Shown: positions 17,326-28,065 of the stretch, piece after piece
Numbering within the stretch: position 1 is the stretch's first letter
How the letters are laid out: every line of letters begins with the position of its first letter
Source: Bacillus salipaludis
GTDB lineage: Bacteria > Bacillota > Bacilli > Bacillales_B > DSM-18226
Reading direction: 5' to 3'
Assembly: GCF_004358205.1 (NCBI RefSeq)
Contig: NZ_SMYO01000001.1
Coordinates: 124,001 to 188,000, forward strand
Length of the DNA stretch: 64,000 bases
The notes under the pieces: model-generated
Database searches by the model: none
What the model was told of the DNA's origin: nothing
Seen by the model: the letters and a program-made list of their open reading frames with translations, nothing else
Program-made: the position numbers and the translations under genes

Positions 17326-17362
17326 GAAAAAAGAAAAAACTAGGAAGTAAAAACTTCCTAGT
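17326..17362 (-). terminator. cotE terminator
   Basis: ACTAGGAAGT-TTTT-ACTTCCTAGT followed by TTTTTTCTTTTTT on the minus strand. Confidence 0.9.
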
Positions 17363-17366
17363 ATCT

Positions 17367-17912
17367 TTATTCTTCCTCTGAGCCGACTAAGAAATCTGGG
17401 TTTAGTTCTTCGAATTCTTCGTCGTCAACATCCATTCCCCATTCTTCATCGTCACAGGAGCATCCTTCAGGGTTAATGACTACACAAACCTTTGTTTCGC
17501 CAATTACCTCGACAAGGAATTCCCTTTCAACATGGACGATGATGCGATTACCATTAGGGGAAATGACGGCTTCACAACAATTCGGCTGTTGCAGCACCCG
17601 TGCAACAATTTCATTGTCATCAAGGCAGTCATGGTCACGATACTTTAACTTTATGACATCACAATATTGAACACGTTCGGTCACTACTTCTGTTTTAGTA
17701 TTATCATTATATGAATACCAAACGTTGATATCATAGGAGCCGTGTATCTCTACTGTCTTGCCGACTTTTTTCGCGTTATATTTATGGTTGATAATCCAAC
17801 AGCCAAGAATACTTGTTGGATTATGCGCCGGGCTAATCGTATGATTGGACTGGGTGAATTTACGTCCTTTCGCGACTACGGCTTTCGTAATTATCTCTCT
17901 GTATTCTCCCAT
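17367..17912 (-). CDS. cotE: Outer spore coat morphogenetic protein CotE
   Basis: A 181-residue protein, the same length as B. subtilis CotE. It opens [19 protein letters not shown], keeps [21 protein letters not shown] (about 70-90) and VLQQPNC, and ends in a very acidic tail with NPDFLVG. CotE directs assembly of the outer coat around the forespore and is made in the mother cell. The start is the ATG at 17912 with GAGGAGGG upstream; a longer frame starting at 17942 lacks such a site. In B. subtilis mutSL follow cotE; here they do not. Confidence 0.96.
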   Translation of the reverse strand: MGEYREIITKAVVAKGRKFTQSNHTISPAHNPTSILGCWIINHKYNAKKVGKTVEIHGSYDINVWYSYNDNTKTEVVTERVQYCDVIKLKYRDHDCLDDNEIVARVLQQPNCCEAVISPNGNRIIVHVEREFLVEVIGETKVCVVINPEGCSCDDEEWGMDVDDEEFEELNPDFLVGSEEE

Positions 17913-18125
17913 TTCGCGCGAACCCTCCTCATTCAGTTTCATTTCATCCTATGCTAATATTTAGACTAGTGTGCGATATATTTTGAAGAACACTGGTTAA
18001 AAGTTTAGTCATAATTCATTTTATGCGGGATATTTATGTATGTTCCGAAGTAATCAGGATTTTGAGGTCTCTTCCTATTTTTATGAAGGGCGTGCTGGAC
18101 TTAGAAGGTATTTAATCATAGGCTC

Positions 18126-18191
18126 TGTTAAACTTGGTTGTTGATTTCCGCTCAAATCAATGCTGTTCAAAATCAACATTGTCCTTTAACA
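18126..18191. repeat. Interrupted inverted repeat, possible remnant of a dispersed Bacillus repeat
   Basis: TGTTAAA-N6-TGTTGATTT is mirrored by AAATCAACA-N6-TTTAACA with equal 6-base gaps. The left arm with TGTTGATTTCCGCTC resembles the edge of a repeat I recall from several Bacillus genomes; the core seems deleted. The family link is from memory. Confidence 0.45.
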
Positions 18192-18205
18192 TAACCTAAT
18201 CATAA

Positions 18206-18232
18206 GAAAAACCAGGCTTTATAAAAGCCTGG
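18206..18232 (-). terminator. miaB-ricA terminator
   Basis: CCAGGCTTT-TAT-AAAGCCTGG followed by TTTTTC on the minus strand. Confidence 0.9.
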
Positions 18233-18242
18233 CTTACAATTT

Positions 18243-18698
18243 TTAATGTTCGTGATCACAATCATCGTGGCCTTCGCAAGCACCGCCGCCATGTTTCAAG
18301 CTGGCACCCGTTTCACCCATCAATACATCTCCGCCGGTTGAAGTAATGATTTCATCGGTAACCGTATTAGAAATCGTTGAAGCTATGATCTGTAGTAATT
18401 CATTCACTTCAAGCTGTGATTGTTTAAAATCTTGGACAACAGGAATTTCATCCAATTCTTGTTCAATGGATGCAATTTTGTCTTCCACTTTCTTCAAAGC
18501 TTCCGGTTTTCCATAATGCTGCAGGTTTACCGCTTGCTTTTGTAACCCTTTAATATCAGAAATTAATACTTTAACTTTAGGGTTTTCATGAATCTGTGCT
18601 TCTGCCCGCTTGAAAAAATCAACTTCCTCTGTTTCCGCAATCATACGCGCTAGCTCTGTTGCACGAGCGACGATATCGTCTTTTGTATACTTCGTCAC
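18243..18698 (-). CDS. ricA: RicA (YmcA), subunit of the RicAFT complex
   Basis: A 151-residue protein of the YlbF/YmcA family: helical, with DDIVARATELARMIAETEEVDFFKRAE at the start and NPKVKVLISDIKGLQKQAVN in the middle. RicA works with RicF and RicT, a Fe-S complex that promotes RNase Y-dependent mRNA processing, sporulation, competence and biofilm formation in B. subtilis. The C-terminal tail is rich in Cys and His (GACEGHDDCDHEH), which fits metal or cluster binding. The start is GTG, two bases after the miaB stop, with GAGGTGA inside the end of miaB, so the two are co-translated. rny, its functional partner, lies 7 kb away. Confidence 0.92.
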   Translation of the reverse strand: MTKYTKDDIVARATELARMIAETEEVDFFKRAEAQIHENPKVKVLISDIKGLQKQAVNLQHYGKPEALKKVEDKIASIEQELDEIPVVQDFKQSQLEVNELLQIIASTISNTVTDEIITSTGGDVLMGETGASLKHGGGACEGHDDCDHEH

Positions 18699-18699
18699 T

Positions 18700-20244
18700 T
18701 TACTTCACCTCTGCCGGTTCGAATTTCTCCACCATTTCTCCGTTTAATGACCATGTTTTTGCATCTGTAATTTTTACTTTTACAATCTTGCCAATTGCAG
18801 TTTTGGGAGCAAAAAAGTTAACAAGCTTGTTTTTAGATGTATATCCTGCAAGAACATCTGGATTGTTCTTACTTTCACCTTCGACAAGGACTTCCACGAC
18901 TTGGCCTACATATTTTTTCATTGCTTCAGCAGAAAGCTCGTTCACAAGATTATTCAAACGCTGCAAACGCTCTTTTTTGACTTCCATCGGAACATTATCC
19001 TGCATTTTGGCAGCAGGAGTACCTTCCCGTGGAGAATAAATAAATGTATAAGCAATTTCAAACCCAACTTCACGGTAGAGTGATAAGGTTTCTTCAAACT
19101 GTTCATCCGTTTCATTTGGATATCCAACGATGATATCAGTCGATAATGCAACATTTGGAATCGCAGCTTTTATTTTACGAACAAGCTCTAAATATTGTTC
19201 TCTCGTATATTTCCTAGCCATGATTTTTAGTACTTCCGTTGAGCCGGATTGAACAGGTAAATGGATATGATCCATTAAATTGCCACCCTTGGCAAGCACT
19301 TCAATCAAATGGTCATCAAAATCACGTGGATGGCTTGTGGTAAAACGTATTCTTGGTATATCAATTTTACTTAGCTCATCCATTAAGTCACCTAGACCGT
19401 AGTTGATATCCTCAAAGTCTTTGCCGTAGGCATTCACGTTTTGACCAAGAAGTGTAATTTCTTGGTATCCTTGTGCAGCTAAATGACGAACCTCCTGAAT
19501 AATTTCATCCGGTCTACGGCTGCGCTCTTTTCCACGTGTGTAAGGCACAATACAGTACGTACAGAATTTATCACAACCGTACATGATGTTTACCCATGCC
19601 TTAATATTTCCGCGGCGGACTTTTGGAAGATTTTCAATTACGTCGCCTTCCTTAGACCAAACTTCAATCACCATTTCTTTTGACATATAGGCTTCATGCA
19701 GAATGTTTGGCAGGCGGTGAATATTGTGGGTTCCAAAAATCATATCAACCTGTTGATAGGTTTTTAAAATCTTATTGACGACAGACTCTTCTTGGGACAT
19801 ACAGCCGCAAACACCTAAAAGCAGGTCGGGTTTTTCCATTTTTAATGCCTTTAAGTGACCCAATTCACCAAAAACCTTGTTCTCTGCATTCTCACGGATG
19901 GCACAAGTATTTAAAAGAATAACATTGGCATCTTCCGTGTTATCTGTCGGCTCATAGCCTAAAGCTAAAAAGATTCCTGCCATTACCTCTGTATCATGTT
20001 CATTCATTTGGCATCCATAGGTGCGAATATAGAATTTACGCCCTTCACCCATGCCGCGAAATTCTTCCGGAATGGAAAAATCGTTATGATACTTAACTTC
20101 TTCTTTTCCGCGCTTTTTCGCTTCCTTTAACGAAGGAGCCGTTATCACTTGTTCAAAATACTTACTGTAATCCTTGGCGGATTTTTTGTCCGAAGAATTA
20201 GCAGACTTTACTTGTTTACTATCTAAACGTTGTTGTTCATTCAT
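18700..20244 (-). CDS. miaB: tRNA-2-methylthio-N6-dimethylallyladenosine synthase
   Basis: A 514-residue methylthiotransferase. The N-terminal MTTase domain has [12 protein letters not shown] (about 74-85), [10 protein letters not shown] and GVCGCMSQ; the radical SAM motif CDKFCTYC is near residue 225; a C-terminal TRAM domain begins around 440. It adds a methylthio group to i6A37 of tRNAs, using two 4Fe-4S clusters. The basic N-terminal extension of about 65 residues is usual in Bacillus. An AAAGGAGA site precedes the ATG. It forms a two-gene operon with ricA, as in B. subtilis. Confidence 0.97.
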   Translation of the reverse strand: MNEQQRLDSKQVKSANSSDKKSAKDYSKYFEQVITAPSLKEAKKRGKEEVKYHNDFSIPEEFRGMGEGRKFYIRTYGCQMNEHDTEVMAGIFLALGYEPTDNTEDANVILLNTCAIRENAENKVFGELGHLKALKMEKPDLLLGVCGCMSQEESVVNKILKTYQQVDMIFGTHNIHRLPNILHEAYMSKEMVIEVWSKEGDVIENLPKVRRGNIKAWVNIMYGCDKFCTYCIVPYTRGKERSRRPDEIIQEVRHLAAQGYQEITLLGQNVNAYGKDFEDINYGLGDLMDELSKIDIPRIRFTTSHPRDFDDHLIEVLAKGGNLMDHIHLPVQSGSTEVLKIMARKYTREQYLELVRKIKAAIPNVALSTDIIVGYPNETDEQFEETLSLYREVGFEIAYTFIYSPREGTPAAKMQDNVPMEVKKERLQRLNNLVNELSAEAMKKYVGQVVEVLVEGESKNNPDVLAGYTSKNKLVNFFAPKTAIGKIVKVKITDAKTWSLNGEMVEKFEPAEVK

Positions 20245-20641
20245 CAGGAAAAATCTCCTTTCTTGATTTTAATCATAAGATGCTTCCTCTATGAAAATTA
20301 AATTTGCCAGTCCTTACCATTTATTTGTAGTTTGGAAAGGGTGCACAATAATCTGCACATTATTATAGTATAAAGGTTTATAGGAATGAAAACAATAGAA
20401 AATCCCTATCTACACACCAACGATAAAATGGTTGGGCAATCAAAATATACCTTTGTAGAATTCACCGCTCAATGGCTAATTGTAGCTTATTTTCCAAAAA
20501 AAATATGTGACAATCCTCACGTAATACATAAAGTGTAGACTAAGCAGCTAGAGATTAAACCTTCGAAAGGAGGAATTTGGAATTTCATAGAGTTGATAAA
20601 AAAAACCCGTGGTTCGTACCCACGGGTTTTTACAAATTCTA
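20245..20641. other. Intergenic region between miaB and korB
   Basis: No gene. Near the miaB side is an inverted repeat GTGCA-N8-TGCAC (about 20341-20358) that could be an operator. The rest is featureless until the korB terminator. Confidence 0.5.
20597..20630 (-). terminator. korAB terminator
   Basis: AAACCCGTGG ... CCACGGGTTT followed by a T-run on the minus strand, just past the korB stop. Confidence 0.9.
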
Positions 20642-21508
<867 letters not shown>

Positions 21509-23245
21509 TTAGAACAACTCCTTACATTTTGAATAAACTTCATGTGGTAAAAATGGATTTCCATCATATTTAACAAACTTCGTAATTTTTTCAGCATGAC
21601 CAACATTCATTTTCATAATATTAGCAAGCTGACCTGTTGCATTATTTTCAACAACAAGTACTTTTTTCGCAGAACGAATAAGCGGAAGAATTTCGTCTGA
21701 TGGGAACGGATGGATTAAACGAACCTGTGCATGATTAACTTTCATTCCGTCCTTATCCAATCGGCCCATTGCCTCTTCAATAGCCCCACGAGTTGAGTTG
21801 AAACCTACAACTAGGAGATCAGCATCTTCATGTGGTGCATTTTTATAAACAGGTGTATCAAAACGAATATTTTCAACCTTACGGAAACGTTTGTCCATTT
21901 GAGCAATACGATTTGCTGCTGATTCAGATGGTTTACCAGTCTCAGCGTGTTCAACACCTGTTACGTGGTGAATACCATTTTTCATTCCTGGAATTGAACG
22001 CGGTGATACACCATCTTCTGTTACTTCATAACGCTTGAAATAACCTTTGTTTTCAATTTCAGGAAGTTCTTCAGTTACAAGTTTACCGCGTCTAATTTCA
22101 ACTTTAGAAGCATCAAGTGGTTCCACTGTTTGCTTACCTAATGATAATTGAAGATCAGATAAAACAATTACTGGGCACTGATATTCTTCAGCAAGGTTGA
22201 ACGCTTCTGCTGTATCATAGAAAGCCTCTTCAACCGTACTTGGAGCCATAACAATCTTTGGAATTTCTCCGTGCGTACCATAAATCATGGCCATTAAGTC
22301 TGATTGTTCTTGCTTTGTTGGTAATCCTGTTGAAGGACCTCCACGCTGTGTATCAACAATTACAATTGGAGTTTCAGTGATACCTGCAAGGCCAATTGCT
22401 TCCATCTTCAATGATAACCCAGGGCCAGAAGATGCAGTTAGGGCACGAACGCCGCCATAGTTTGCACCAATTGTCATTGTACATGCAGCAATTTCATCTT
22501 CAGTTTGAATAACTGTTCCGCCAAGAGCAGGTAATTTTTTAATTAAATATTCCATGATATCTGAAGCAGGAGTAATTGGATATGCTGCCATAAAACGACA
22601 TCCACCTGCAATAGCACCTAGAGCAATGGCATCATTACCAATCATGTACATCCGTTTTTTACCATCAGCTTTTGCAAGTTCCATTGTTGGAACGTTAGCA
22701 TCCATTTTTTCTTTCATATACTCAAAGCCGGCTTTGATTGCATCCATGTTCTTCGCAACTACTTGCTCGCCTTTTTTACCAAAAATTTCACGAACTACTT
22801 CTTCAAAAACATGAATGTCTAAATCTAATACCGCAGATGTAGCACCAATTGCTACCATGTTTTTCATTAAAGAAGTACCTAATTCTGTAGCCATTTCAGT
22901 AAATGGAACCGCATACAACGAGCTTTCCGTATCTTCCGGTTTCTTTGGATTAAACTTTGCATCTGCAAGAATTACGCCGCTGCTAGGAAGTTCTTTGTAG
23001 TTAACGTCAATCGTTTCTTGGTCAAACGCAACAAGAATATCAAGATCATCAGAAATTGAACGAACATCTGTAGTGCTTACTCTAATCTTGTTGTTTGTAT
23101 GACCGCCTTTAATACGTGAAGAAAAGTGACGATAACCATACAAGTAATACCCCAGGCGATTCAATGCAATTGCAAAGATTTCCCCAGTACTTTCAATACC
23201 TTCCCCTTGTTGTCCTCCAACTTTCCACGAAAGTTGATTGATCAT
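21509..23245 (-). CDS. korA: 2-oxoacid:acceptor oxidoreductase, alpha subunit with fused gamma domain
   Basis: A 578-residue subunit. The first ~190 residues are the gamma domain (VGGQQGEGIESTGEIFA, FSSRIKGGHTNN), followed by the pyrimidine-binding alpha domain (AAYPITPASDIMEYL, TASSGPGLSLK, RGGPSTGLPTKQEQSD) and a C-terminal domain. A gamma-alpha fusion is common in two-subunit KORs. The ATG has a GGGGTG site. B. subtilis has no such genes at this place, but other Bacillaceae keep korAB beside miaB/spoVS. It may let the TCA cycle feed electrons to ferredoxin. Confidence 0.93.
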   Translation of the reverse strand: MINQLSWKVGGQQGEGIESTGEIFAIALNRLGYYLYGYRHFSSRIKGGHTNNKIRVSTTDVRSISDDLDILVAFDQETIDVNYKELPSSGVILADAKFNPKKPEDTESSLYAVPFTEMATELGTSLMKNMVAIGATSAVLDLDIHVFEEVVREIFGKKGEQVVAKNMDAIKAGFEYMKEKMDANVPTMELAKADGKKRMYMIGNDAIALGAIAGGCRFMAAYPITPASDIMEYLIKKLPALGGTVIQTEDEIAACTMTIGANYGGVRALTASSGPGLSLKMEAIGLAGITETPIVIVDTQRGGPSTGLPTKQEQSDLMAMIYGTHGEIPKIVMAPSTVEEAFYDTAEAFNLAEEYQCPVIVLSDLQLSLGKQTVEPLDASKVEIRRGKLVTEELPEIENKGYFKRYEVTEDGVSPRSIPGMKNGIHHVTGVEHAETGKPSESAANRIAQMDKRFRKVENIRFDTPVYKNAPHEDADLLVVGFNSTRGAIEEAMGRLDKDGMKVNHAQVRLIHPFPSDEILPLIRSAKKVLVVENNATGQLANIMKMNVGHAEKITKFVKYDGNPFLPHEVYSKCKELF

Positions 23246-23510
23246 GACTTACACCCCTTTGGATATGTAAAAAATAAGTAAACTAATCATCTAATACTAT
23301 AGCACATTTCCAAGTAAACCACTAGACTTTTACACTTTAAAGCCAAAAAGTGTTTTATATTTAGATACGTACTAAACGCTTACAATAATAGACCTATGAA
23401 CTAAAAATTGCAACCCTTTAAATAAAAATATTGACTAAAATATGAATATTTTTTTATTATTAAAAAACTGCCTGTTTTGGTAATGTTTTATCGAATTAAA
23501 TTGTTAATTA

Positions 23511-23553
23511 AAAAACGTAGAATCATGCTGTCCTACTACAGTTTTTTTATTGT
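23511..23553. terminator. Weak hairpin with A/T-runs
   Basis: AAAAAACGTAG ... CTAC-TACA-GTTTTTTT; the stem is interrupted. It may be an attenuator or a decayed terminator. Confidence 0.3.
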
Positions 23554-23618
23554 CCATATCCTATATCCTACTATTGTTTTATATATACCAATATAATAAT
23601 TTCACTGGTAAATTTACA

Positions 23619-23652
23619 TAAAAATACCTGCTCAGCTTTAAACCGGCAGGTA
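23619..23652 (-). terminator. spoVS terminator
   Basis: TACCTGC ... GCAGGTA followed by TTTTTATG on the minus strand. Confidence 0.75.
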
Positions 23653-23697
23653 AAGGATTGATTATTGTAGCCCTTTATTTAATACTTTCTACTTTGT

Positions 23698-23958
23698 TTA
23701 CCTCGGCTCAACAATGAGCTTTATAGCTGTGCGTTCTTCCCCGTCTATTAAAATATCGGTAAACGCAGGGATGCAAATCAGATCAACTCCGCTAGGTGCT
23801 ACAAATCCTCGAGCGATCGCTACTGCCTTAACGGCTTGATTTAATGCACCCGCACCAATTGCCTGTATCTCCGCTGCCCCTCTTTCACGAAGAACTCCGG
23901 CAAGCGCACCAGCTACAGAATTAGGATTAGACTTTGCTGAAACTTTTAATATTTCCAT
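23698..23958 (-). CDS. spoVS: Stage V sporulation protein S
   Basis: An 86-residue, highly conserved protein (EILKVSAKSNPNSVAGALAG, then AVNQAVKAVA-like and a C-terminal IKLIVEPR). It belongs to the Alba-like SpoVS family, is needed for coat assembly and the onset of engulfment in B. subtilis, and probably binds nucleic acid. AGGAGGAGC precedes the ATG. A SigH-type promoter candidate lies about 85 bases upstream. Length matches the family exactly. Confidence 0.97.
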   Translation of the reverse strand: MEILKVSAKSNPNSVAGALAGVLRERGAAEIQAIGAGALNQAVKAVAIARGFVAPSGVDLICIPAFTDILIDGEERTAIKLIVEPR

Positions 23959-24040
23959 TCCTAGCTCCTCCTTGTTTAATCCCGATCCCGCATGAGCAGT
24001 TCATGAACCAATCAGGTATATATAATACTCCACTGCTACT

Positions 24041-24070
24041 ATATTCGGGCGGCAAAAAACATATTCCGGC
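24041..24070 (-). promoter_or_regulatory. Candidate SigH promoter of spoVS
   Basis: On the minus strand GCCGGAATA, 12 bases, CCCGAATAT. This matches the SigH pattern (RnAGGAwww - N11-12 - RnnGAATww) with two mismatches. spoVS is known to be SigH-dependent in B. subtilis. Confidence 0.45.
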
Positions 24071-24100
24071 TTGGACAAAAAAAGTTCAATTAAAATGCGA

Positions 24101-24125
24101 AAAAACCCTGCATATAGAAGGGTTT
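24101..24125 (-). terminator. ymdB terminator
   Basis: AAACCCTT ... AGGGTTT with TTTTTTCGC on the minus strand, overlapping the ymdB stop. Confidence 0.8.
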
Positions 24126-24921
24126 AAGAATACCATGGATGGTCATCATTTATTAAGATTCGCTCGATCTTTTTACATTTGCCGGTTTTCCGATCCAATT
24201 CAATCATTACTGCACTTAGCTGTGTTCGGCCTGTTTTTGGCACTTCAAAGCGAACTGGGAGACTCATTAGAAACCTCTTGAGAACCGCATCCCTTTCTAC
24301 ACCGAGAATCCCATCATAAGGACCCGTCATTCCAACATCGGTTAGATATCCTGTCCCTTCAGGCAAGATACGATTATCCGCTGTCTGAACATGTGTATGA
24401 GTCCCAACAACAGCTGAGACTCGGCCGTCAAGATACCAGCCCATCGCTTGCTTTTCACTCGTTACCTCAGCATGAAAATCAACAAAAATAAATGGGGTCC
24501 GAGCACGTGCAATTTCCACCAATTCATCTGCTTTTCTAAAAGGACAGTCTAATGGAGCCATAAAGGTACGCCCTTGTAAATTTATCACAGCAATTTCAAC
24601 ATCGTTCAATTTAAAAAATCCAAGCCCTTTGCCAGGAGTCCCTTCCGGAAAATTTGCAGGCCGGACCATATTTTTGGCACTATCGATAAATTCGAAGATT
24701 TCTTTATTATCCCAAGCGTGGTTCCCAAGTGTGATTGCCTGCGCCCCGAAACTTAAAAATTCACGGTAAATCTTTTCCGTGATTCCTTTTCCTGAAGCTG
24801 CATTCTCTCCGTTGATGATTGTAAAATTAGGGCGGAATTTCTCTTTTAATTTAGGTAAATATTCTTTGACCATATCTCGGCCTGGTGACCCTACAACATC
24901 ACCGATAAATAATATATTCAT
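24124..24921 (-). CDS. ymdB: YmdB metallophosphodiesterase
   Basis: A 265-residue calcineurin-like phosphodiesterase: FIGDVVGSPGRD (5-16), NGENAASGKG (38-47), GNHAWDN (67-73) and DFHAEVTSEK ... GTHTHVQTAD (148-190) give the two-metal site. In B. subtilis YmdB cleaves 2',3'-cyclic nucleotides and affects the choice between motility and biofilm. It follows rny, as in B. subtilis. The ATG has a GAAAGGGT site. Confidence 0.95.
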   Translation of the reverse strand: MNILFIGDVVGSPGRDMVKEYLPKLKEKFRPNFTIINGENAASGKGITEKIYREFLSFGAQAITLGNHAWDNKEIFEFIDSAKNMVRPANFPEGTPGKGLGFFKLNDVEIAVINLQGRTFMAPLDCPFRKADELVEIARARTPFIFVDFHAEVTSEKQAMGWYLDGRVSAVVGTHTHVQTADNRILPEGTGYLTDVGMTGPYDGILGVERDAVLKRFLMSLPVRFEVPKTGRTQLSAVMIELDRKTGKCKKIERILINDDHPWYS

Positions 24922-24994
24922 TTTTTTACCCTTTCTCTCTAAAATTATCTTCTATCTTAAATTGTAACACAATATTAATCCCTTTAATCTTAGG

Positions 24995-25026
24995 CAAAAA
25001 ATAAAGCGGTGCGAATGCACCGCTTT
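24995..25026 (-). terminator. rny terminator
   Basis: AAAGCGGTGC-ATTC-GCACCGCTTT followed by ATTTTTTGCC on the minus strand, overlapping the rny stop; readthrough into ymdB is likely partial. Confidence 0.85.
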
Positions 25027-26584
25027 ATTTTGCGTATTCTACAGCCCGTGTTTCACGGATAACTGTCACTTTAATATGTCCTGGGTAATCAAGTTCTTCT
25101 TCAATGCGCTTACGAATATCACGTGCTAAGCGATGTGCAGCCAAATCATCGATTGCATCTGGTCTAACAATGATTCGAACTTCACGACCAGCTTGTATCG
25201 CAAATGACTTTTCAACGCCTTCATATGACTCGGAAATTTCTTCGAGCTTTTCTAGTCGGCGGATATAGTTTTCAAGAGTCTCACTGCGTGCCCCTGGTCT
25301 AGCTGCAGATAATGCATCGGCTGCAGCCACAAGTACAGCGATAATGGATGTTGGTTCTGTATCCCCATGGTGAGAAGCAATACTGTTTATGACAACAGGG
25401 TGTTCTTTATACTTCGTAGCAAGTTCAACCCCGATTTCAACATGGCTTCCTTCCACCTCATGGTCAATCGCTTTTCCGATATCGTGAAGTAATCCTGCTC
25501 GGCGTGCTAATGTTTCATCTTCTCCAAGTTCAGCTGCAAGCAGCCCTGAAAGCTGTGCAACCTCCATCGAGTGTTTAAGAACATTTTGCCCGTAGCTTGT
25601 GCGGAATTTCAAACGGCCAAGAATTTTGATAAGATCCGGATGTAGCCCGTGAACACCGACTTCAAATGTCGTTTGTTCTCCAACCTCACGAATATACTCA
25701 TCAACTTCCCGACGAGATTTTTCTACCATTTCCTCAATACGTGCAGGATGGATCCGACCATCTTGAACTAGTTTTTCCAGTGCAAGTCGTGCAGTTTCAC
25801 GACGAATTGGGTCAAACCCTGATAAAATGACAGCTTCTGGCGTATCATCGATAATTAAATCAATCCCTGTCAATGTTTCAAGAGTACGGATATTACGTCC
25901 CTCACGGCCGATAATACGACCCTTCATTTCATCATTCGGCAGGTTGACTACAGAGACAGTTGTTTCCGCAACATGGTCAGCAGCGCAACGCTGGATTGCC
26001 AGCGATAAAATTTCTTTTGCTTTCTTGTCGGCGTCTTCTTTCGCTCGATTTTCACTTTCCTTGATCATTATGGCTGTATCATGAGAAAGTTCCTGCTCAA
26101 CACGATCTAATATAATCGCTTTTGCTTCTTCGCGCGTCAAGCTCGAAATTCGTTCGAGTTCACTTTGTTGTGTTCTAACCAACTCGTCCACTTTGCTTTC
26201 CATCTCTTCAATATGCTGTTGTCTTTGGTTTAGAGAATCATCCTTCTTTTCTAAAAGAGTTTCACGCTTATTTAACGATTCATCTTTTCGATCTAAATTC
26301 TCTTCTCTTTGCAGTAAACGGTTTTCTTGTTTTTGCAGTTCATTTCTTCGTTCACGAACCTCACGTTCAGCTTCAGTACGAAGCTTGTGAATTTCATCCT
26401 TCGCCTCGAGCAATGCCTCTTTTTTCAATGCATCAGCATCACGCTTTGCATCATCAAGGATTTGCTCTGCAGCACTCTTTGCTCCTGCAATTTTTGTTTC
26501 GGCAGAGGATTTACGAATAAAATAGCCAACAACGGCACCGACGATAAGGCCAAGCAAAATGGAGATGAGTGTAATTGGTTCCAT
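25025..26584 (-). CDS. rny: Ribonuclease Y
   Basis: A 519-residue endoribonuclease. Residues 5-24 form the membrane anchor; about 28-200 is a long charged coiled coil; a KH domain ([15 protein letters not shown], about 228) binds RNA; the HD domain ([18 protein letters not shown], about 362) is catalytic. It starts bulk mRNA turnover in Bacillus as part of the degradosome. The ATG has an AGGAGGTG site. rnjB and pnp, other degradosome parts, are also in this window. Confidence 0.97.
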   Translation of the reverse strand: MEPITLISILLGLIVGAVVGYFIRKSSAETKIAGAKSAAEQILDDAKRDADALKKEALLEAKDEIHKLRTEAEREVRERRNELQKQENRLLQREENLDRKDESLNKRETLLEKKDDSLNQRQQHIEEMESKVDELVRTQQSELERISSLTREEAKAIILDRVEQELSHDTAIMIKESENRAKEDADKKAKEILSLAIQRCAADHVAETTVSVVNLPNDEMKGRIIGREGRNIRTLETLTGIDLIIDDTPEAVILSGFDPIRRETARLALEKLVQDGRIHPARIEEMVEKSRREVDEYIREVGEQTTFEVGVHGLHPDLIKILGRLKFRTSYGQNVLKHSMEVAQLSGLLAAELGEDETLARRAGLLHDIGKAIDHEVEGSHVEIGVELATKYKEHPVVINSIASHHGDTEPTSIIAVLVAAADALSAARPGARSETLENYIRRLEKLEEISESYEGVEKSFAIQAGREVRIIVRPDAIDDLAAHRLARDIRKRIEEELDYPGHIKVTVIRETRAVEYAK

Positions 26585-26901
26585 CGTTACACCTCCTCTT
26601 GCTATGAACTTTTGTTACATTTTTAAGTGTCGGCATGTACATTGTTTAGACTCAACATACAGCAAGCACCATGGCTTTTCAATGTAATATTTCCAAAAAT
26701 GTAAAATATACATGTTAATTGTAAATGTGCGCAAATTTATTGTCAAGGGTAGATACAGACAGACGTTAGAAATATTTTGAAATTGTTCAATGATTTACAA
26801 ACTTTGGAGGAATTTTGTTTTGAATAAATATACATTTTTATGTATTGAAATTCATTCTTTTGAAAAAGAGCAAAGCCGATGTCCGGATTTGCTCTTTTTT
26901 A
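26585..26901. other. Intergenic region between rny and recA
   Basis: Contains the rny promoter region and, near recA, its terminator. A short plus-strand frame after a GGAGG near 26803 exists but has no supporting evidence. Confidence 0.5.
26862..26899. terminator. recA terminator
   Basis: AAAGAGCAAA ... TTTGCTCTTT with A- and T-runs at both ends. Confidence 0.85.
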
Positions 26902-27942
26902 TTAGTCAATTAGTTCAATTTGATCTGGTTCGTCTGTCTCGGTAACAGTCTTATCTCCATCTAATCCGTAGTGATCACGAATTTTCTGTTGAATGTCCAG
27001 ACGAATTTCAGGGTTTTCTTTTAAGAATAGTTTCGCGTTTTCACGTCCTTGGCCAAGTCTTTCGTCATTATAAGAATACCAAGAACCACTCTTTTGAACG
27101 ATATCTAATTCTGAGCCAAGATCGATGATCTCACCCTCTTTAGAAATCCCTTCACCATACATAATATCCACTTCTGCTGTACGGAATGGAGGTGCAACTT
27201 TATTTTTGACGACTTTAATTTTTGTTTTATTACCGACCATGTCATTTCCTTGTTTTAAGGTTTCTGCACGGCGGACTTCAAGACGGATCGTTGAATAGAA
27301 CTTAAGCGCACGACCGCCTGGTGTTGTCTCGGGGTTTCCGAACATAACTCCAACTTTTTCACGAATTTGGTTAATAAATACTGCGATTGTTTTTGATTTA
27401 TTGATAGCACCTGATAGTTTACGAAGGGCTTGAGACATTAAACGTGCTTGTAAACCTACGTGAGCGTCTCCCATTTCGCCCTCAATCTCCGCTTTTGGAA
27501 CTAAGGCTGCTACTGAGTCGATAACAATAATATCGACTGCACCGCTTCGAACAAGTGCTTCAGCAATTTCAAGGGCTTGTTCACCTGTGTCTGGCTGTGA
27601 TAATAATAACTCATCAATGTTTACACCAAGCTTTTGTGCATAAGTTGGATCGAGTGCATGCTCGGCGTCGATAAACGCTGCTTGGCCGCCTTTTGCTTGT
27701 ACTTCTGCAATTGCATGTAATGCTACTGTGGTTTTACCCGAGCTTTCCGGTCCGTATATTTCGATAATACGTCCTCTTGGATATCCCCCAACACCAAGAG
27801 CTGTATCAAGTGCTAATGATCCACTTGGTACTGTTGAAATCTTTGTTTCTGTCTGCTCACCCATTTTCATGATTGAGCCTTTGCCAAATTGCTTCTCTAT
27901 TTGCTTTAGAGCCATTTCTAAAGCCGCTTTACGATCACTCAC
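26902..27942 (-). CDS. recA: Recombinase A
   Basis: A 346-residue RecA: Walker [10 protein letters not shown] (about 65-73), Walker B VDIIVIDS (about 138), loops with [13 protein letters not shown], and an acidic C-terminal tail. It promotes strand exchange and activates LexA self-cleavage. The start is GTG at 27942 with GAGGAGG upstream, matching the start of B. subtilis RecA (SDR-AAL-MALKQIE); the longer frame to 27987 has no such support. A candidate SOS box is 110 bases upstream. Confidence 0.98.
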   Translation of the reverse strand: MSDRKAALEMALKQIEKQFGKGSIMKMGEQTETKISTVPSGSLALDTALGVGGYPRGRIIEIYGPESSGKTTVALHAIAEVQAKGGQAAFIDAEHALDPTYAQKLGVNIDELLLSQPDTGEQALEIAEALVRSGAVDIIVIDSVAALVPKAEIEGEMGDAHVGLQARLMSQALRKLSGAINKSKTIAVFINQIREKVGVMFGNPETTPGGRALKFYSTIRLEVRRAETLKQGNDMVGNKTKIKVVKNKVAPPFRTAEVDIMYGEGISKEGEIIDLGSELDIVQKSGSWYSYNDERLGQGRENAKLFLKENPEIRLDIQQKIRDHYGLDGDKTVTETDEPDQIELID

Positions 27943-28006
27943 TAAATCGTTCCTCCTCATATATATAAATATAATGATTAAAGCCACAAACTATTAAATT
28001 AAAACC

Positions 28007-28042
28007 TATTAATAATATAACCTCTTTTCATCTTTTTGTCGA
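28007..28042 (-). promoter_or_regulatory. Candidate SigA promoter of recA
   Basis: On the minus strand TCGACA, 17 bases, TATATT, directly downstream of the SOS box. Confidence 0.5.
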
Positions 28043-28051
28043 GAAAAAAGA

Positions 28052-28065
28052 CGAACATTCATTCG
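28052..28065. promoter_or_regulatory. LexA (SOS) box of recA
   Basis: CGAACATTCATTCG, 11 of 14 matches to the Bacillus palindrome CGAACATATGTTCG, just upstream of the recA promoter. Confidence 0.65.

Larger units (their letters stand above)
17913..18242. other. Intergenic region between cotE and ricA
   Basis: It holds the cotE promoter side, a degenerate inverted repeat (18126-18191) and the ricA terminator. No gene is seen. Confidence 0.6.
23246..23697. other. Intergenic region between korA and spoVS
   Basis: AT-rich, no gene. It contains the korA promoter side, a weak hairpin (23511-23553) and the spoVS terminator (23619-23652). Confidence 0.5.

Noticed and set aside
20565..20640. Small plus-strand frame after AAAGGAGG near 20568
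   Set aside because: It overlaps the korAB terminator; no family match; single weak signal.
26803..26930. Small plus-strand frame after GGAGG near 26803
   Set aside because: It runs through the recA terminator and antisense to recA with no recognisable product.
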